This document shows, in pieces, positions 5,058 to 8,874 of a stretch of DNA of 8,874 bases. Under the pieces are notes generated by a model. It did not search any database. It was given only the letters and a program-made list of their open reading frames with translations, and was not told where the DNA came from. This DNA is from Bacteroides sp. (GTDB lineage Bacteria; Bacteroidota; Bacteroidia; Bacteroidales; Bacteroidaceae). Position 1 is the stretch's first letter; each line of letters starts with the position of its first letter. The stretch spans positions 1 through 8,874 of the forward strand of contig DXLO01000057.1 of NCBI GenBank assembly GCA_019414665.1, read 5' to 3'. Position numbers and translations under genes: made by a program.

Positions 5058-6038
5058 TCAAATAGAAAGTTCGTCAAGCACTTCAATCAGCGACTTATCC
5101 AAAGGTTTGTCTTTCTTGATAGCCTCAGTGAAAGGAACATACACAATTTTATCATTGCGGATACCTATCATAACATTACGCTGGTCTTCTTTCAATGCCT
5201 CGATAGCTCCTACTCCCAGACGGCTAGCCAAAATACGGTCGTAAGCACTAGGAGAACCACCTCGCTGCAAATGTCCTAAGATTGTTACACGTACATCGTA
5301 CTGCGGATATTCATTTTTCACACGCTCTGCATAGTACATTGCCCCTCCGTTTTTCGGAGCTTCCGACACGATGACTATACTGCTGTTCTTCGACTTACGG
5401 AAGCCACGACCGATAAATTTCTCCAGCTGGTCTACGTCAGTCTGGTCTTCAGGAATAATGGCTGCTTCTGCTCCAGAAGCAATCGCACTATTTTGTGCCA
5501 GAAAACCGGCATCACGTCCCATTACTTCAACGAAGAAAATACGATCGTGTGAAGTTGCTGTATCACGAATCTTATCCACACAGTCTACAATTGTGTTCAA
5601 GGCTGTATCATATCCGATAGTAGAGTCCGTTCCATACAAATCATTATCAATAGTTCCCGGCAAACCGATGCAAGGCACATCAAACTCATTGGCAAATATC
5701 TGCGCTCCGCTTAATGAACCGTTTCCGCCGATTACAACCAATGCATCAATACCAGCAGCTACCATATTATCGTATGCCACCTTACGGCCTTCGGGAGTCA
5801 TAAAGTCTTTCGAACGTGCAGTCTTCAAGATTGTTCCCCCACGCTGGATAATGCTGCTGACATCCTGAGTCGTAAGTTCCTTAATCTCATTACGGATCAA
5901 ACCTTCATACCCTCTGTAAATACCTTTCACAGTATAACCGTTACAAATGGCACTGCGAGTCACAGCACGAATCGCTGCATTCATTCCTGATGCATCACCA
6001 CCTGATGTCAGGATACCAATACACTTAATTTGTTTCAT
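5058..6038 (-). CDS. pfkA: ATP-dependent 6-phosphofructokinase
   Basis: The 326-residue enzyme phosphorylates fructose 6-phosphate to fructose 1,6-bisphosphate in glycolysis, normally as a cytoplasmic tetramer. The start is the ATG at 6036-6038 (MKQIKCIGILTSGGD); a longer frame upstream adds hydrophobic residues foreign to the family. Visible motifs: nucleotide site TSGGDASGMN (11-20) and GGNGSLSGA (104-112); catalytic PGTIDND with base D131; MGRDAGFLA (173-181); and F6P-binding GHLQRGG (255-261). Gly107 and the Gly in PGTIDND point to ATP rather than pyrophosphate as donor. R24 and R28 match effector-site arginines of E. coli PfkA (R21, R25). Two changes stand out: Ser for Pro in GGDAPG, and Asn106 where E. 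coli has the Mg-binding Asp103. It is divergent from the GH43 gene. Bacteroides genomes often carry more than one pfkA. Confidence 0.97.
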   Translation of the reverse strand: MKQIKCIGILTSGGDASGMNAAIRAVTRSAICNGYTVKGIYRGYEGLIRNEIKELTTQDVSSIIQRGGTILKTARSKDFMTPEGRKVAYDNMVAAGIDALVVIGGNGSLSGAQIFANEFDVPCIGLPGTIDNDLYGTDSTIGYDTALNTIVDCVDKIRDTATSHDRIFFVEVMGRDAGFLAQNSAIASGAEAAIIPEDQTDVDQLEKFIGRGFRKSKNSSIVIVSEAPKNGGAMYYAERVKNEYPQYDVRVTILGHLQRGGSPSAYDRILASRLGVGAIEALKEDQRNVMIGIRNDKIVYVPFTEAIKKDKPLDKSLIEVLDELSI

Positions 6039-6090
6039 AATAACTCGTTTGTTGAATTTTCCAATTCCTAAATATCCTAAAAACAGTCCC

Positions 6091-6098
6091 CAAAAGTA
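6091..6098 (-). promoter_or_regulatory. Probable -7 box of pfkA
   Basis: On the minus strand this reads TACTTTTG, an exact TAnnTTTG match, about 52 bases before the pfkA ATG. A TTTG lies 16 bases upstream of it, slightly closer than the usual 19-21. This implies a leader of roughly 45 bases. Confidence 0.5.
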
Positions 6099-6306
6099 GA
6101 ACATTTCTGCAAAACAAAGTAATCCGTATGTATAAATAACTATAAAAAGACAGTTTTCACGTCCGATAGAACAGAGTATAATCTATGTTACTTATTTTTT
6201 CAAATACCGTACATATCCTCAATATTTACCTGACACGCTGGTACATAATGTTATCAATAGAACAATATTTGCAACATAGCTGTCAATCTCCAACAACATT
6301 AATCCA
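6099..6306. other. AT-rich divergent intergenic region
   Basis: The full gap between the divergent pfkA and GH43 starts is 301 bases (6039-6339) and holds one promoter box for each gene near its ends. Between them I see only AT-rich sequence and a repeated ATATTTGCAACA-like segment (about 6266-6277, and with two extra T at 6306-6319). No small gene or RNA is evident. Confidence 0.4.
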
Positions 6307-6314
6307 TATTTTTG
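6307..6314 (+). promoter_or_regulatory. Probable -7 box of the GH43 gene
   Basis: TATTTTTG matches TAnnTTTG exactly and lies 25 bases before the ATG at 6340. No -33 TTTG is found at the standard distance, which leaves room for activator control, common for Bacteroides polysaccharide genes. Confidence 0.5.
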
Positions 6315-6339
6315 CAACAAACATTAATTCAAATCAACA

Positions 6340-8052
6340 ATGAAAAAACACATCCGTCTACTCACATTAGCAGCCATAAGTCTGGCAGGATTTACTTATG
6401 GCAACCAGCTTCAGGCTTCATCACCCGATAATGCCATTTTCAGTCATTTCACCTATACCGGACAGGACAAAGTTTATAACGATAACAAGCTTTCAGCAAA
6501 TGAATTTTATAGTCCCATATTACAAGGATGCTATCCAGATCCTAGCATTTGCCGAAAAGGAAATGATTATTATATGGCATGCTCTTCATTTGCCGTCTAT
6601 CCGGGAGTACCTATATTCCATTCTACTGATCTGGTAAACTGGAAACCGATAGGTCACGTCCTCGAACGTCCTTCACAACTAAAACTACAAAACTGCAAGA
6701 TCAGTGAAGGTATTTATGCCCCCACTATCCGATATAATCCATACAACGATACTTTCTATATGATTACGACCCATATCGGAGGAGGATTGGGGAATATCAT
6801 TGTGAAAACATCCGATCCGGCAAAAGGCTGGAGCGATCCTATCAAGCTAAACTTCGACGGAATAGATCCGTCTATCTTTTTCGATGACGACGGTAAAGCT
6901 TATATAGTGCATAATGACGCTCCCGAACAGGCTTTATATGAAGGACATCGAGTAATTAAAATCTGGGAATATGACGTGCAAACAGACCAAATAATAGCCG
7001 GAACAGACAAGGTTATAGTAAATGGAGGTGTTGACATCACCAAAAAACCAATATGGATAGAAGCTCCTCACCTATATAAAAAAGAAGGCAAATATTATCT
7101 GATGTGTGCAGAAGGAGGTACGGGCGACAACCATTCGGAAGTAATTTTTATCAGTGACAGTGCTACCGGACCGTTTGTTCCGTCGAAACAGAATCCGATT
7201 CTTTCGCAAAGACATCTTCCGGCAAACCGTCCGGATAAGGTCGACTGGGCAGGACATGCCGATATAACAGACACTCCTTCCGGAAAATGGTACGGAGTAT
7301 TTTTAGCTGTACGCCCTAATGAATGCAACCGAGTTAATACTGGAAGAGAAACCTATATACTGCCTGTCGACTGGTCGGGAGAGTTTCCCGTTTTCGAAGG
7401 TGGCATGCAAGCGTTGCAACCCAAATTAAAAATGCCTGATGGTGTAATAAACCAGACGGGAACAAACGGGTTTGTTCCCAACGGAAACTTCACATTTACA
7501 GATAACTTGAATTCACTCCCACTCGATAACCGATGGGTAGGCATTCGTGATGCCCGTGAAAAATTTATCTCAATAGGAGAAAACGGATTACAAATAACTC
7601 CTTATGCTACTGACATAACAGAGGCAAGACCAACTTCAACACTTTTTTTCCGCCAGCAACACAACTGCTTTACGGCTTCTGTAAACCTGCAATATAAACC
7701 GACAGCAGAAAATGAACTTGCCGGAATGGTGTGTTATCAGAAAGAATCGTTTAATTATGTATTCGGGATAACCCGAAAAGGAAATGAATGTTACTTACTG
7801 CTTCAGCGTACAAATAATGGAAAATCGGAAATCGTTGCTAATACTCCTGTCGATATGCAACAACCCTTATATTTACAGATACAAGCCGAAGGAGATAAAT
7901 ACACATTCAACTATTCTACCGATGGACATTCTTTTAAAAATTTAGGAGGTATTGTTTCCGGAGATATTCTCTCAACTAATGTAGCTGGCGGATTTACAGG
8001 AAATATGATTGGGCTATATGCTACGTCTGCCAATATGGCTCATCCTCAATAA
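6340..8052 (+). CDS. Secreted glycoside hydrolase family 43 enzyme (xylosidase/arabinofuranosidase type)
   Basis: This 570-residue protein has a Sec signal peptide (MKKHIRLLTLAAISLAGF, likely cut after LQA at about residue 26) without a lipobox, so it should be periplasmic. The five-bladed propeller (about 56-350) shows the GH43 acids: base D67 in CYPDPS, D176 in GIDPSIF and acid E241 in IEAPHLY, plus the conserved H306 in GHADI. A C-terminal concanavalin-like beta-sandwich (about 385-565) follows, as in beta-xylosidases and arabinofuranosidases of this family. GH43 enzymes invert and act on plant arabinoxylan, arabinan or related glycans; the exact substrate cannot be read from sequence. No SusC/SusD pair, sensor or second glycosidase is visible next to it, so it looks like an isolated gene or the edge of a locus. 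The protein stops soon after GLYATS, somewhat early for this domain. A terminator follows. Confidence 0.93.
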   Translation: MKKHIRLLTLAAISLAGFTYGNQLQASSPDNAIFSHFTYTGQDKVYNDNKLSANEFYSPILQGCYPDPSICRKGNDYYMACSSFAVYPGVPIFHSTDLVNWKPIGHVLERPSQLKLQNCKISEGIYAPTIRYNPYNDTFYMITTHIGGGLGNIIVKTSDPAKGWSDPIKLNFDGIDPSIFFDDDGKAYIVHNDAPEQALYEGHRVIKIWEYDVQTDQIIAGTDKVIVNGGVDITKKPIWIEAPHLYKKEGKYYLMCAEGGTGDNHSEVIFISDSATGPFVPSKQNPILSQRHLPANRPDKVDWAGHADITDTPSGKWYGVFLAVRPNECNRVNTGRETYILPVDWSGEFPVFEGGMQALQPKLKMPDGVINQTGTNGFVPNGNFTFTDNLNSLPLDNRWVGIRDAREKFISIGENGLQITPYATDITEARPTSTLFFRQQHNCFTASVNLQYKPTAENELAGMVCYQKESFNYVFGITRKGNECYLLLQRTNNGKSEIVANTPVDMQQPLYLQIQAEGDKYTFNYSTDGHSFKNLGGIVSGDILSTNVAGGFTGNMIGLYATSANMAHPQ

Positions 8053-8072
8053 ACAGGTAAGCAATTATCAGC

Positions 8073-8114
8073 AAAATCCCGGCCCCTATCTAATAGAAAA
8101 TGAGCCGGGATTTT
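8073..8114. terminator. Bidirectional hairpin terminator between GH43 and lipoprotein genes
   Basis: AAAATCCCGGC (8073-8083) and GCCGGGATTTT (8104-8114) form an 11-bp stem with a 20-base loop. Because the stem base is A4/T4, both strands show a GC-rich stem followed by four T. It lies 20 bases after the GH43 stop and 34 bases from the stop of the facing gene, and may serve both. Confidence 0.75.
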
Positions 8115-8148
8115 GATCTATATCAGATAAAAGAGTTTTCTGCTGCAA

Positions 8149-8805
8149 CTATTTAGCAGAAAGTTTGTCGATTTTTACAACTTCGTACACTCCATCGTAC
8201 TCTGCAGCAAAACCTTCCTGCGATTTACCCATATCTCTTACCTCTAGTTCTGCATGCACAGGTACTCCATTCTTTTGTCCTTTAGTCAGTTCATCATACT
8301 GCTTGTAAAGCTCTCCGGTTTTGTCTATCACCCAATAGCAAACAGTATCTCCATCAGCAACAAACGACCGGACTTCATGAGCTATAATCAGCTCTCCTTT
8401 TACAGAAATTGTTTCTTTTTGTTGTGCAGGCAATGCTGTCTGAGAGGTCTGTGCCTCATCACTTCTGGAATAGGAATATACCGTACCGTTTTTCTCCAAA
8501 AGTAAAGTTTTATCAGACAAATCTTTAATCACCAATGTATCAGAAAAAGCAATCGTCTGGTGGTTGCCAATACTTTTACCGGCGAGAATAAGTACATCCC
8601 CTTCTTTTTTCCATGATTCATACTGAAGAGTAGCCATATTTATAGAAGAAGCTGTTCCATCGGGCTCAAGAACAAAACCCTGCTGCATATTTTCCATACC
8701 CGGTACAGGTTCAACCCATGCACCTTCTATACTGGCTCCGTTACATGCCGGAAGTAAAGCCATACAACCTAAAGCCATTGTGCTTATCCAAATAAGATTC
8801 TTCAT
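8149..8805 (-). CDS. Lipoprotein with lipocalin-like and probable NlpE-like C-terminal domain
   Basis: This 218-residue protein starts at the ATG at 8803-8805 (MKNLIWISTMALGC); an in-frame TTG six codons earlier is less likely. It has a lipoprotein signal with lipobox LLPAC, so C21 should be lipidated and the protein anchored in a membrane facing the periplasm or the surface. Residues about 26-112 (IEGAWVEPVPGM through a series of short strands such as FVLEPDGT and LLLEKNGTVYSY) resemble the small lipocalin-like repeats of Bacteroides lipoproteins. A Gln/Thr/Ser-rich linker (115-133) leads to a second domain (about 135-212) with GELIIAHEVRSF, C156 and GELYKQYDELTKG, which resembles the C-terminal OB-fold of NlpE. 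The NlpE resemblance is from memory and moderate. Function is unknown; envelope stress sensing or ligand binding are possibilities. It seems to be a single-gene unit. Confidence 0.8.
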   Translation of the reverse strand: MKNLIWISTMALGCMALLPACNGASIEGAWVEPVPGMENMQQGFVLEPDGTASSINMATLQYESWKKEGDVLILAGKSIGNHQTIAFSDTLVIKDLSDKTLLLEKNGTVYSYSRSDEAQTSQTALPAQQKETISVKGELIIAHEVRSFVADGDTVCYWVIDKTGELYKQYDELTKGQKNGVPVHAELEVRDMGKSQEGFAAEYDGVYEVVKIDKLSAK

Positions 8806-8840
8806 AACTTTTATTAATTTCAATAGTTCGTCAAAAATTC

Positions 8841-8862
8841 GCCAAGCCTAAGCGGCTCTGGC
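8841..8862 (-). terminator. Possible terminator of a gene right of the window
   Basis: GCCAAGCC (8841-8848) pairs with GGCTcTGGC (8854-8862, one bulged base) around a five-base loop. On the minus strand the stem is followed by GAATTTTTG, so it could end a leftward transcript entering from the right, just before the lipoprotein gene. The T tract is short and the upstream gene is not visible. Confidence 0.4.
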
Positions 8863-8874
8863 AGTAAATAAAAT

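Noticed and set aside
5371..5868. Plus-strand open frame of 165 codons inside pfkA
   Set aside because: It is antisense to conserved PfkA motifs and no family is recognisable.
6039..6104. Longer N-terminus for PfkA
   Set aside because: The added residues contain a hydrophobic stretch foreign to this cytoplasmic enzyme and would read through the likely -7 box at 6091-6098.

Overview
The window looks like Bacteroides (or a close Bacteroidales relative) chromosome with the integrase end of a CTnDOT-type integrative and conjugative element (ICE) inserted on the left. Evidence for the host: several genes are preceded by the Bacteroides -7 promoter box TAnnTTTG, purine-rich Shine-Dalgarno sites are mostly weak, and the right half carries a periplasmic GH43 glycosidase and a lipoprotein of Bacteroides style. 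Base composition splits the window in two: in sampled 60-base lines the left side is GC-rich (33/60 at 2041-2100) and the right side AT-rich (22/60 at 4681-4740).

Element side, 1 to about 4320. On the minus strand, starting at 1466, is an operon of two small MerR/excisionase-type helix-turn-helix (HTH) proteins followed by the start of a DUF4099/DUF3945-type protein that runs off the left edge. This matches the xis2c-xis2d-orf3-exc excision operon of CTnDOT as I recall it; exc (topoisomerase) would lie outside the window. Diverging from it at 1668 on the plus strand is a second pair of HTH genes. The two pairs look like copies of the same two-gene module. Facing the second pair, on the minus strand, are a 411-residue tyrosine recombinase, whose residues fall at the numbering I recall for IntDOT, and a short RhuM-like protein 11 bases behind it. 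A strong hairpin separates the convergent transcripts.

Junction, 3992 to 4347. This gene-free stretch holds the integrase promoter, two small inverted repeats, a cluster of GTAAC pentamers and, at 4311-4320, a match to the CTnDOT core attachment sequence GTANNTTTGC. That core is also the -7 box of the next host gene, so the element appears to sit inside a host promoter and to supply its upstream half.

Host side, 4348 to 8874. In order: a phosphoglycolate-phosphatase-like HAD hydrolase (+); 6-phosphofructokinase (-), convergent with it and ending in a shared hairpin; a secreted GH43 glycosidase (+), divergent from pfkA; and a lipoprotein with a lipocalin-like and a probable NlpE-like C-terminal domain (-), convergent with GH43 across a second hairpin. 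These look like ordinary single-gene transcription units. I see no CRISPR array, rRNA or tRNA. The most unusual content is the duplicated divergent HTH module and the att/promoter overlap.
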